Position numbers and translations under genes: made by a program
The notes under the pieces: generated by a model
What the model was told of the DNA's origin: nothing
Database searches by the model: none
The model's input: only the letters and a program-made list of their open reading frames with translations
Source: Anaerolineales bacterium
GTDB lineage: Bacteria; Chloroflexota; Anaerolineae; Anaerolineales; UBA6663
Direction: 5' to 3'
DNA length: 47,277 nt
Assembly: GCA_020845955.1 (NCBI GenBank)
Contig: JADLEU010000035.1
Location: forward strand, 1-47,277
In this document: positions 18,718-26,422 of the stretch, one piece after another
How the letters are laid out: each line of letters opens with the position of its first letter
Numbering within the stretch: position 1 is the stretch's first letter

Positions 18718-21273
18718 CTAGTGAGCGTACGGCCGCGGCCGCCCGCGCGCTGGCCGCGCCTTGGACTTAGCAGGCGCTCGCGCCGGCGACCGCCGGCGTT
18801 GATCGGGCAGCGCCTTCGGCCGCAGACCGTCTTTGGCTGCGGGCGGGAACAGGGCTGCCGCCAGCACCGCATCCATGTGCTCCACGAAAACGAACTGGAC
18901 CTCGCGGCGGGTGCTCTTGGGCACGTCGACGAGATCTTTGTCGTTCTTGCGCGGCAGAATGACCTTGCGCAGCCCAGCCCGGTGCGCCGCCAGCACCTTC
19001 TCTTTGACGCCGCCCACGGGCAGCACCCGCCCGCGCAGGGTGATTTCCCCCGTCATCCCCACTTCCTTGTGAACCTTGCGCCCCGTGAACGCCGAGATCA
19101 AGGCCGTCGCCAGGCTGATCCCCGCGCTGGGACCGTCCTTCGGGATCGAACCCTCCGGCACGTGAATGTGCGTATCGGTCTTATCGAATCGTTCGTAGTC
19201 GACGGCCAACTGCTTGGCGCGCGATTTAAGATAAGACATCGCCGCCTGGGCCGACTCTTGCATCACTTCACCCACCTGCCCAGTGATCTGCAGGCCGCCC
19301 TTGCCCGGCATCAGACTCACTTCGATCGGCATAGTGTCCCCGCCTGCTTCCGTCCAGGCCACTGCCGTAACCACGCCGATCTCATCGTCTTGCTCGGCCT
19401 CCAGCGGCGTGTATTGGGGCGGGCCCAGATACTTGTACAATGCTTCCGCCGAGATGCGTGCCGGCAGGCGCTTGCCTTCCGCCTTCCGCCGCGCCACCTT
19501 TCGCAACACGTTGGCGATCTCCCGCTCCAGGTTGCGGACCCCGGCCTCGTAGGTGTAACTGCGGACGATGCGCCGCACGGCCTGATCGGTCAGCGTCATC
19601 CGCGTCCCGACTAATCCGTTCTCGGTCATCTGGCGCGGGATCAAATACTTGCGGGCGATGCGCAGCTTCTCCTCCTCGACGTAGCCGGGGAACTCAATGA
19701 TTTCGAGCCGATCCTGTAACGCGGGGGGCACCGTCGTCAGCGTGTTGGCGGTGGTGATGAACATGACCTTCGACAGGTCATAATCAACATCCAGGTAGTG
19801 ATCTACAAAGGCACGGTTCTGCTCGACATCCAGCACTTCCAGCAGCGCCGCCGCCGGATCGCCCCGGAAATCCTGGCCGAGCTTATCGATTTCGTCGAGC
19901 ATCAGCAGGGGATTGATTGAGCCGGCGCGGCGCATCGTCTGGATCAACCGGCCAGGCAGCGCGCCAATATAGGTCCGGCGGTGGCCGCGGATATCGGCTT
20001 CATCGCGCACGCCGCCCAGACTCAGACGCGCGAACTTGCGCCCGACTGCCTCGGCTATTGACTTGCCCAGAGAGGTCTTTCCCGTTCCGGGCGGGCCCGC
20101 GAAACAGAGGATGGGCGAACGAACCTGCTGCTGATCGGCCGTAAGCCGCCGCACGGCGATGTATTCGAGGATGCGTTCCTTGGCTTTGGGCAGGCCGTAG
20201 TGCTCGCGTTCCAGCACTGCCGCGGCATGCTTCAAGTCCAGGTTGTCAACCGTCGTTGCTGTCCAGGGCAGCTCAATGAGCCAATCCAGATAGGTGCGGA
20301 TAATGCCGACTTCGGGCGCCATGGGCGGCATTTGCGCCAGGCGCTCAAGTTCCTTGGCCGCCTTGTGCTGCACCTCTTCCGGCATTCCGGCCGCCGCGAC
20401 CTTCTCACGCAGCTCGCCCAGTTCGGCGTTCCAGATGTCGGTCTCGCCCAACTCGGTCTGGATGGCCTTCATCTGCTCGCGCAGGTACATCTCCCGCTGG
20501 TTCCGGTCTACCTCGTTTTGGACCTGCGAGTGAATATGATCCTCCAGCTCAAGCACATCCAGCTCGCGCCCCAGCAGGACACTGATGCGCTGCAGCCGCG
20601 CCGTCGGCTCAAACGTCTCCAGGACTGCCTGCCGCTCGGCGATTTCCAGGTTGATGGTCGAGGCGACCAGGTCTGCCAGCCAGCCTGGCTCCTCGATGTT
20701 CATGGCAAAGACGTAAGCTTCTTCGGGCAAGGATCGGTTGAGCTGGATGCACTTCTCAAACAGGGCCAGCACCGCCCGCATCAGCGCCTCGGTCTCACGC
20801 GGCCTGCCCGTCGGCTCGTCAATGATGCGGGCCTTCGCGACATAGTAGGGCTCGGCCTGCGTGATGGCCACCACCTGTATCCGCCGCCGTCCCTGGGCCA
20901 GCACCGAGGTGGAGTTGTCCGGCATCCGCAGCATCCGGCCGACCGCTACCTCCACGCCCACGGCGTACCAATCCTCCGTGCCGGGATCTTCCACCTCTGG
21001 ATTGATCTGGGTCACGGCGAGCAGGGTCTTGCCGGAGGCCTGGGCAGCGGTGATCGCCGCCAGCGATTTTTCGCGTCCCACGAACAGCGGCGTCACCATG
21101 TGTGGAAACATCACCATGTCCCGCAGCGGCAGCAGCGGGCACTCGATCAGCCCGTCATCGTCGGGTTCAGCTTCGGTGATGTCGTACAGCTCCTCGGTGC
21201 GCCGGCTCATTGCCTCGGCAAATTCCGATCGCGCTAACCACTCACGATATTCCTTCTCAAACAAGGCACTCAA
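18718..21273 (-). CDS. lon: ATP-dependent Lon protease
   Basis: Lon degrades damaged and regulatory proteins. The 851 residues give a substrate-binding N domain (about 40-250, CPLLPLRDMVMFPHM) and an AAA+ module with Walker A GPPGTGKTSLGKS near 392. The Walker B region is LLMLDEIDKLGQDF. The C-terminal protease domain has the catalytic Ser near 717 in DGPSAGISLATAL and the Lys near 760 in VKEKVLAAHRAG. The C-terminal 35 residues are a basic Arg/Lys/Pro/Ala tail, which may bind DNA or be disordered. The start is uncertain: TTG at 21273 gives the full length, and an ATG at 21210 is an alternative. It lies 54 bases after folC on the same strand. I see no heat-shock operator in the gap. Confidence 0.96.
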   Translation of the reverse strand: MSALFEKEYREWLARSEFAEAMSRRTEELYDITEAEPDDDGLIECPLLPLRDMVMFPHMVTPLFVGREKSLAAITAAQASGKTLLAVTQINPEVEDPGTEDWYAVGVEVAVGRMLRMPDNSTSVLAQGRRRIQVVAITQAEPYYVAKARIIDEPTGRPRETEALMRAVLALFEKCIQLNRSLPEEAYVFAMNIEEPGWLADLVASTINLEIAERQAVLETFEPTARLQRISVLLGRELDVLELEDHIHSQVQNEVDRNQREMYLREQMKAIQTELGETDIWNAELGELREKVAAAGMPEEVQHKAAKELERLAQMPPMAPEVGIIRTYLDWLIELPWTATTVDNLDLKHAAAVLEREHYGLPKAKERILEYIAVRRLTADQQQVRSPILCFAGPPGTGKTSLGKSIAEAVGRKFARLSLGGVRDEADIRGHRRTYIGALPGRLIQTMRRAGSINPLLMLDEIDKLGQDFRGDPAAALLEVLDVEQNRAFVDHYLDVDYDLSKVMFITTANTLTTVPPALQDRLEIIEFPGYVEEEKLRIARKYLIPRQMTENGLVGTRMTLTDQAVRRIVRSYTYEAGVRNLEREIANVLRKVARRKAEGKRLPARISAEALYKYLGPPQYTPLEAEQDDEIGVVTAVAWTEAGGDTMPIEVSLMPGKGGLQITGQVGEVMQESAQAAMSYLKSRAKQLAVDYERFDKTDTHIHVPEGSIPKDGPSAGISLATALISAFTGRKVHKEVGMTGEITLRGRVLPVGGVKEKVLAAHRAGLRKVILPRKNDKDLVDVPKSTRREVQFVFVEHMDAVLAAALFPPAAKDGLRPKALPDQRRRSPARAPAKSKARPARGRPRPYAH

Positions 21274-21327
21274 ATCAACACTCTTTCACCAGCCGGCGCT
21301 CTCGCTCACCGAACGCTCGGCAGCACC

Positions 21328-22722
21328 TCACCAGGATAGCTGTGGACCGGGCATTGCGACGACGCCCTGTGCGGCTGCGCGTGCCTCGGCTACGATGAAC
21401 AGGCTGCCGCACGCCAGGATGACGTCCTCTGGCCCAGCCCGCGCCAGCGCCAGCGCCACCGCCGTCGCCACCGGCATCACCACCTCCGCCGGCACGCCGT
21501 GCGGCCGAGCCAGGTCTGCCAGCGTCTCGGGCTCCATCGCGCGCGGGTGTACCGCCTGGGTCAGGATAATTTGCGTCACCCCAGTATCGGGCCGCAGCAA
21601 TTCGGCCAACATGCCCGCCACGTCTTTGTCGGCCGAAGCGCCGAATATTAGACACACGCGCTGGCCCGGAAAGTAATCGCGCAGCGCGGCCGCAACGCGG
21701 CGGGCCGAGTCGGCGTTGTGGGCGCCGTCGACCACCAGGTAAGGAGCGCGCCGAACGATCTCGAAGCGCCCCGGCCAATGCACGCTACGCAGGCCGTCGC
21801 GGATGGCTTGCGCCGCCAGCGGCAGACCCGCCCCGCGCGCCGTCATGAGCGTCGCATAGGCCACCGCCGCATTCTCAACCTGGTGCTGCCCCAGCAGTGG
21901 GATGTCATACTGGTTGGGCCGCCAGGCGACGGCGTGCCCCTGCGCCCGCAGGGCATTCAATTGGCGCTGTTCCTCGGCTGTCCACACTTCGAACGTCTGG
22001 CCTTCCAGCGAATGGGCGACCGGCCGGAAGAGCCAATCGCGCCCTACCAAGCTCAGCGGCGCCCCGCGCTCGCTGCTGATCTTCTCGAGCACGGCCAGCG
22101 CCTCCGGCGCTTGCGGCGCCACCACCACCGGTACGCCCGGCTTGATGATGCCCCCCTTCTCCGCGGCGATCTCAGCCAGGCTGTCGCCCAGCAGATAGGT
22201 GTGATCGTAGCTCAGCGACGTGATCACGCTGACCAACGGGCGCACGACGTTGGTTGCATCCAGGCGTCCCCCTAGCCCAACCTCGATGACCGCCACGTCC
22301 ACCGCTTGGCGCGCGAAATACGAGAACGCCAGCGCCGTCGTCAACTCGAACGTCGTCAGGCCGGGATAGCCAGCGGCCAATGGCTGCATCCGGCTGACGA
22401 TTTCAGCCATCGCTTCACGCGCCATGGCCTCCCCGTTGACCTGGACCCGTTCGCAGAACTCAAACAGGTGGGGCGAGGTGTAGAAGCCAGTGCAGTAACC
22501 GCCGGCGCGCAGTGCGCTGGCGCACAGGGCGGCCACCGAGCCCTTGCCCTTGGTGCCGGCGACGTGCAGCACCGGGTAGCGGTTGTGCGGATCTCCCACG
22601 GCCCTCAAGAAAGCGGCCATCCGGTCTGGATTAAACGTCTCTGGCGCATACCGGTCGGCGCGGACCACGCCGTAATCGACGAAACTGTAAAGGTAATCTA
22701 GGGCTTCTTCGTAGGCAAGCAT
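21328..22722 (-). CDS. folC: Folylpolyglutamate synthase / dihydrofolate synthase
   Basis: FolC joins glutamate to dihydropteroate and/or adds the polyglutamate tail to folates using ATP, by the Mur-ligase fold. Key signs are the P-loop GTKGKGS at residues 56-62, SPHLFEFCERVQVNG, GLGGRLDATN, SYDHTYLLGD, AEKGGIIKPGVPV and DGAHNADSAR. The length of 464 is normal. An in-frame start 22 codons upstream exists but adds no family sequence; the ATG at 22720-22722 starts MLAYEEALDYLYSF, as expected. No clear Shine-Dalgarno precedes it. Whether it has both activities cannot be told from the sequence alone. Confidence 0.94.
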   Translation of the reverse strand: MLAYEEALDYLYSFVDYGVVRADRYAPETFNPDRMAAFLRAVGDPHNRYPVLHVAGTKGKGSVAALCASALRAGGYCTGFYTSPHLFEFCERVQVNGEAMAREAMAEIVSRMQPLAAGYPGLTTFELTTALAFSYFARQAVDVAVIEVGLGGRLDATNVVRPLVSVITSLSYDHTYLLGDSLAEIAAEKGGIIKPGVPVVVAPQAPEALAVLEKISSERGAPLSLVGRDWLFRPVAHSLEGQTFEVWTAEEQRQLNALRAQGHAVAWRPNQYDIPLLGQHQVENAAVAYATLMTARGAGLPLAAQAIRDGLRSVHWPGRFEIVRRAPYLVVDGAHNADSARRVAAALRDYFPGQRVCLIFGASADKDVAGMLAELLRPDTGVTQIILTQAVHPRAMEPETLADLARPHGVPAEVVMPVATAVALALARAGPEDVILACGSLFIVAEARAAAQGVVAMPGPQLSW

Positions 22723-22869
22723 TAGCGGCAATGGTAGCACAAGCCCGGATGAATTGGAAACCAGATCGCGATTGCCGTGGCCTGCCACCGCGGTGAGACC
22801 ACCAGGCGAGTGCTGGGCGCGGTGACGTGCCGGGCGGCGGGGCTGGCGCCCTTCCGGACGCCAGGCAAT

Positions 22870-22898
22870 TTGAGGGATTCTGTCCTTTCTGGTAGAGT
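22870..22898 (+). promoter_or_regulatory. Possible promoter of the secreted-protein gene
   Basis: TTGAGG (22870-22875), 17 bases, TAGAGT (22893-22898). The start would be near 22905, just before the first possible start codon at 22909. The match is moderate. Confidence 0.42.
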
Positions 22899-22908
22899 CG
22901 CATAGGCG

Positions 22909-24243
22909 TTGCGGACTGCGTTCTCCCGGCGGGCCTTTTCAACCACTCTCCACACCTCCCCAGTGCCTCGCTCATTGCTGGTCACGATCTCCGTTGCCCT
23001 CGTGCTTGTCAGCGCGGTGTTGGCTGCCGCTGTATGGCTGCTGCAGCCCGGCGGGCCGCCCCTGGTGTCAGCCGCCGTGAGCAGCACCCGCCTCACCCCC
23101 AACGCCGATGGCGACGACGACCTGATCGAGCTGACGTATACCCTGCGGCGCCCGGCCACCCTGACAATCTCTCTTCTGGATGCCGCTGGCCGGAGTTACT
23201 TTTTCCGCCAGGCCAAGGCGCGTGACGCCGGAAACTACACCGTTCAATTCGGCGGAGTCGTCGACGCGTACAGCCTGCCTCGCGAAGACCTAGACGCACA
23301 AGTTGTGCGCCGCGTGGTGCCCGACGGCGCCTATACCTGGGTCGTGGCCGCCGCCGACGAGCGGGGCAACGCCAACGAGATCACCGGCGCCCTCACCGTG
23401 GCCCAAGCCGACACCGCCTTGCCGCTGCTGGTGAATTTCAGCGTCTTGCCCACCCGTTTCTCGCCTAACCAGGATGGCATTGACGATCGGGCCCGCATCA
23501 ACGTGGCCCTGACGAAAGATGTCCCGGCCGATGGCTTGCGTGTGTACCTGATTGGGCCGGATGGCACCCGACTTCCGCTCAAAGAGCAGCCCGGCGACAA
23601 GTTGCCCGGACAGGCTGGCTTGCACACCTACGATTATGACGCCGGGATCGACCAAGGCCTTGAGCCACCGGCCGACGGGGCTTACACCGTGCGCGCCACG
23701 GCCGAAGACCGGCTCGGCCAGCAGGTGGCCGTGGAGACCCAGCTTCAAATTGTCAACGGGGGCCACCCCCGCGCCGAGATCCTGCTCGGGGAGGTGGAGT
23801 TTTCCGCTTCGAGCGTCGTCCTCGGCCAGGCGCTGTCCTTCCGCGTGGTGGTCGAGAACTACGGCACGGCGCCCATCCGCACAACCGGCCCGGCCTCCGG
23901 CTTCATCTATCCGTCGATGGCCATCAACGCCAACACGATTGGCGAGCTGGAGCAGTCGGGCGCCTGGCGCGTGGGCCTGCACTGCCAGACCTGTAAGAGC
24001 GACTATCCCTGGCGCTGGGCGTTGGGTGATCCCGCCACCCTGACCCGTATCCCCGATGCGGATGGCCGGCCGCATTATTACCTGATGCCTGGACAGCGGG
24101 CCGTTGTGACGGGCACCGTCGTGCTCGACGAGATTGTGCCCAGCCGCAATCCGCAGTTCTTTTGGGCTGGATTGATCCACGAAGATGTGGAGGTGGTCAA
24201 TGAGCGCGTCGGCCCTGCCGAAATCGAGATCATTCAGCCATAA
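22909..24243 (+). CDS. Secreted or membrane-anchored protein with FlgD-like repeats
   Basis: A 444-residue product with an N-terminal hydrophobic segment (SLLVTISVALVLVSAVLAAA, residues about 22-45) that is a signal anchor. Two beta-sandwich modules then repeat a recognisable pattern: RLTPNADGDDDLIEL (about 62-76) and RFSPNQDGIDDRARINV (about 183-200). These are the NxDGxxD-type loops seen in FlgD-like and adhesin-like Ig domains. A third domain (about 300-440) looks like a CARDB-type module with three cysteines (LHCQTCKSDYPW). The start is TTG at 22909 or the GTG at 22963; neither has a clear ribosome binding site. It sits just before the transporter genes but has its own promoter candidate. 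The function is unknown; an extracellular structural role is inferred. Confidence 0.7.
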   Translation: MRTAFSRRAFSTTLHTSPVPRSLLVTISVALVLVSAVLAAAVWLLQPGGPPLVSAAVSSTRLTPNADGDDDLIELTYTLRRPATLTISLLDAAGRSYFFRQAKARDAGNYTVQFGGVVDAYSLPREDLDAQVVRRVVPDGAYTWVVAAADERGNANEITGALTVAQADTALPLLVNFSVLPTRFSPNQDGIDDRARINVALTKDVPADGLRVYLIGPDGTRLPLKEQPGDKLPGQAGLHTYDYDAGIDQGLEPPADGAYTVRATAEDRLGQQVAVETQLQIVNGGHPRAEILLGEVEFSASSVVLGQALSFRVVVENYGTAPIRTTGPASGFIYPSMAINANTIGELEQSGAWRVGLHCQTCKSDYPWRWALGDPATLTRIPDADGRPHYYLMPGQRAVVTGTVVLDEIVPSRNPQFFWAGLIHEDVEVVNERVGPAEIEIIQP

Positions 24244-24267
24244 CCCGGTGGTGCGGAGATGGGTGGG

Positions 24268-24296
24268 TTGCCCGCTGTTCCAAAGCGCGTTATGAT
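24268..24296 (+). promoter_or_regulatory. Promoter of the PhnDCE-type transporter genes
   Basis: TTGCCC (24268-24273), exactly 17 bases, TATGAT (24291-24296). Transcription from about 24303 gives a leader of roughly 130 bases before the ATG at 24433. Confidence 0.65.
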
Positions 24297-24376
24297 CAAT
24301 TCCATAGGTCGCGGCGAACCATCCTCACCGCGCCGAAGAGGAGGTGATCAGGCTTACGCCGCAATGCCATACCCTG

Positions 24377-24436
24377 ATGTACCACACCACTCATCCTGAA
24401 TTGAACGAGTCAGAGGAGGAAAGGATTACGCCATGA
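24377..24436 (+). CDS. Possible 19-codon leader ORF overlapping the binding-protein start
   Basis: A short frame starts ATG TAC CAC and ends CCA TGA, its stop overlapping the ATG of the binding-protein gene by four bases (ATGA). It would encode MYHTTHPELNESEEERITP. The bases for the next gene's Shine-Dalgarno (GAGGAGG) lie inside it as Glu-Glu codons. A near-perfect Shine-Dalgarno (AGGAGGTGATC, 24339-24349) is further upstream, 27 bases from this ATG and 14 from another ATG at 24364, so neither spacing is good. It may be chance; see findings. Confidence 0.25.
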   Translation: MYHTTHPELNESEEERITP

Positions 24437-25551
24437 AGCATGCACGTAAGCTGTACTCGCTGTTCAGTCTGCTCGCCTTGGTCGCCCTGCTCGCCACCGC
24501 CTGCACGCCGGCCGCCACGACCGCAGCGCCCACCGCTGTGCCGCCCACCGCTGTGCCGCCCACCGCTGCCCCACCGACTACAGCCCCCGAGCCCACCGAA
24601 GAACCGGCGCCCGAGATCGGCACAGAAGCCCATCCGATCAAGGTCTTGTTCGTGCCCTCGGTGGACGCGAATATGATCGTCTCGGGTGGCGAGGTGATGG
24701 CGGAGGCGCTGAAGGAGGCGACCGGCCTGGTCTACGCGGTGAGCGTGCCGACTTCCTACGCCGCCACCATTGAAGAGATTTGCGCCTCGCCTGACGATAC
24801 GATGGCCTTCATCCCAGCGCAGGGCTATGTGATCGCCAACCAGCTCTGCGGCGTCGACGTGGCCTTCAAGGCCATCCGCCGCGGCTGGGGCGTCTACTGG
24901 GCCCAGTTCATCGTCCGGCGCGACAGCGGCATCGAAACCCTGGAAGACCTGGATGGCCTGAGCTGGGCCTATCCTGATGCCGGTTCCACCTCCGGCTACC
25001 TGGCCCCCTTGGTCTACATGAAGGAACTCGGCATCGAGCCTGGCGAGACCGTCGAGTCTGGCGGGCACCCTCAAGTGGTGAACGCCGTCCTCAACGGCGA
25101 GGCGGACTTTGGGACCACCTTCTTTAGCCCCTACGCCGTGCCTGAAGGCGAGACCCGCTGGGCCGTGGGGGATGCGCCTGACGTCCCCGACGACGTGATC
25201 GAATCCTGCGCCCCCAACGAGCAGGGCCTGTTCTGCGGGGACTATCAAGTCCTCGACGCCCGCGCCAACGTGCGCGAAGAAGCACCCGACGTCGTCCAGC
25301 AAGTCAAGATCCTCGGCCTGACCTCGCCCATCCCGAACGACACCTTGTCCTTCAGCCCTGATTTCCCGGCCGAGTTGCGGGCGCAGATCGAAGCCGCATT
25401 GGTGGCCTTCGCCGAGACTGACGCCTGGGGGGAGTCCATCGGCAGCGAAGACTTCTACGGCTGGAGCGGCCTCGAGCCGGCCCAGGATGAAGAGTACGAC
25501 CTGATCCGCGCGATGGTGGAAGAGGCCGGCATCACCTTGGAAGACCTCTAG
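24433..25551 (+). CDS. phnD: ABC transporter substrate-binding lipoprotein, PhnD family
   Basis: The 372-residue product has a lipoprotein signal (ALLATAC, Cys24 lipidated). A Pro/Thr/Ala linker follows (residues about 25-60), which keeps the domain off the membrane. A periplasmic-binding fold of the phosphate/phosphite/phosphonate type comes next. Signs are KVLFVPSVDANMIVSGGEVM, the YAATIEEIC region, GYVIANQ, DLDGLSWAYPDAGSTSGYLAP (the hinge/ligand loop with Ser/Thr/Ser) and VVNAVLNGEADFGTTFF. The ATG follows GAGGAGGAAAGG, an excellent site. The ligand cannot be named: PhnD relatives bind phosphonates, phosphite or other oxyanions. First gene of a transporter unit with phnC and phnE. Confidence 0.88.
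   Translation: MKHARKLYSLFSLLALVALLATACTPAATTAAPTAVPPTAVPPTAAPPTTAPEPTEEPAPEIGTEAHPIKVLFVPSVDANMIVSGGEVMAEALKEATGLVYAVSVPTSYAATIEEICASPDDTMAFIPAQGYVIANQLCGVDVAFKAIRRGWGVYWAQFIVRRDSGIETLEDLDGLSWAYPDAGSTSGYLAPLVYMKELGIEPGETVESGGHPQVVNAVLNGEADFGTTFFSPYAVPEGETRWAVGDAPDVPDDVIESCAPNEQGLFCGDYQVLDARANVREEAPDVVQQVKILGLTSPIPNDTLSFSPDFPAELRAQIEAALVAFAETDAWGESIGSEDFYGWSGLEPAQDEEYDLIRAMVEEAGITLEDL
24529..24573 (+). repeat. Three 15-base tandem repeats encoding the linker
   Basis: CCCACCGCTGTGCCG occurs twice in direct tandem (24529-24543, 24544-24558), followed by a third copy with changes at its 3' end (24559-24573). It encodes PTAVP repeats in the lipoprotein linker. Such repeats can change copy number by slippage without breaking the frame. 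Confidence 0.85.
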
Positions 25552-25567
25552 CCCGAACGCCGTCAGC

Positions 25568-25603
25568 GCTTTCCCGAGCGGGGGCTGTCCCGCTCGGGAA
25601 AGC
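25568..25603 (+). terminator. Strong hairpin after phnD (attenuator or mRNA stabiliser)
   Basis: A perfect 15-base-pair stem (25568-25582 with 25589-25603) and 6-base loop start 16 bases after the phnD stop. No U-run follows, so it is more likely a partial terminator or an exonuclease barrier. Either would keep binding-protein mRNA above permease mRNA. Confidence 0.6.
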
Positions 25604-25609
25604 CTCGGC

Positions 25610-25637
25610 GGCCAGGCCGGCTGACGCCGGCCTGGCC
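25610..25637 (+). terminator. Second hairpin in the phnD-phnC gap
   Basis: A perfect 11-base-pair stem (25610-25620 with 25627-25637) and 6-base loop, 6 bases after the first hairpin. The tandem pair fills most of the 104-base gap before phnC. Confidence 0.55.
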
Positions 25638-25655
25638 CGCGGCTGCTAAGACGAC

Positions 25656-26408
25656 ATGCTCAGCGTCCAACATGTCACGAAGGTCTACGACGGCACTGTC
25701 CGCGCTCTGGAAGACGTCACGTTTGACGTCTCTAAGGGCCAGTTCCTGGCCGTGATCGGGCTGAGTGGCTCGGGCAAATCGACCCTGCTCCGCTGCATCA
25801 ACCGCCTGATTGACCCGACGGCCGGGCGCATCGTGTTCGATGGCGTGGACGTGACTGCCGCCAACGAAGCCGAGCTTCGCCGCATTCGCCGGCGGATCGG
25901 CATGGTTTTCCAGCACTTCAACTTGGTTCATCGCTCGAGTGTCCTCACCAACGTTCTGTCCGGCCGGCTGGGCTACGTCAATCCTGCCTTGAGCATCATC
26001 AACCGGTTTCCGGCAGAAGATGTGCACAAGGCTCGCTTGCAGTTGGAGCGCGTCGGCCTGGCCGATAAAGCCAGCAACCGCGCCGACGAGTTGAGCGGCG
26101 GCCAGCAGCAGCGGGTGGGCATCGCGCGCGCGCTGATGCAGGATCCCGACATGATCCTGGCCGATGAGCCGGTGGCCAGCCTGGACCCGGTCCTGGCCCA
26201 CAGCATCATGCAGTACCTGGAGCAGATTAATCACGAGGACGGCGTTACGGTCCTGTGCAGTTTGCACTTCCTTGACCTGGTGCATCGGTACGCCAATCGG
26301 GCCATCGCTCTCAATCAAGGCCGGTTAGTGTTTGATGGGCCTCCCGACGAGATTGACGATCAGCGCTTCAAGGAAATCTACGGCAAGGAAGCCGAGCGGG
26401 TTGGGTAA
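25656..26408 (+). CDS. phnC: ABC transporter ATP-binding protein, PhnC family
   Basis: The ATPase of the transporter, 250 residues. Walker A is GLSGSGKST (about 35-43), the Q-loop region is [10 protein letters not shown], the signature is [15 protein letters not shown], Walker B is [13 protein letters not shown] and the switch is LCSLHFLDL. The insertion between the Q loop and the signature ([20 protein letters not shown]) is typical of PhnC. It is separated from phnD by two hairpins and from phnE by 14 bases. The ATG at 25656 begins [13 protein letters not shown]. The assignment to the PhnC branch rests on that insertion and on its neighbours. Confidence 0.93.
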   Translation: MLSVQHVTKVYDGTVRALEDVTFDVSKGQFLAVIGLSGSGKSTLLRCINRLIDPTAGRIVFDGVDVTAANEAELRRIRRRIGMVFQHFNLVHRSSVLTNVLSGRLGYVNPALSIINRFPAEDVHKARLQLERVGLADKASNRADELSGGQQQRVGIARALMQDPDMILADEPVASLDPVLAHSIMQYLEQINHEDGVTVLCSLHFLDLVHRYANRAIALNQGRLVFDGPPDEIDDQRFKEIYGKEAERVG

Positions 26409-26422
26409 GGCCGGAGGCTGGG

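Noticed and set aside
23290-24180. A 296-codon open frame opposite the FlgD-like gene
   Set aside because: No domain sense; the plus-strand frame has repeats with conserved NxDG loops.
24529-24573. Tandem repeats as a CRISPR or minisatellite element
   Set aside because: They are short in-frame repeats in a Pro/Thr linker, a normal feature of lipoproteins in this group.
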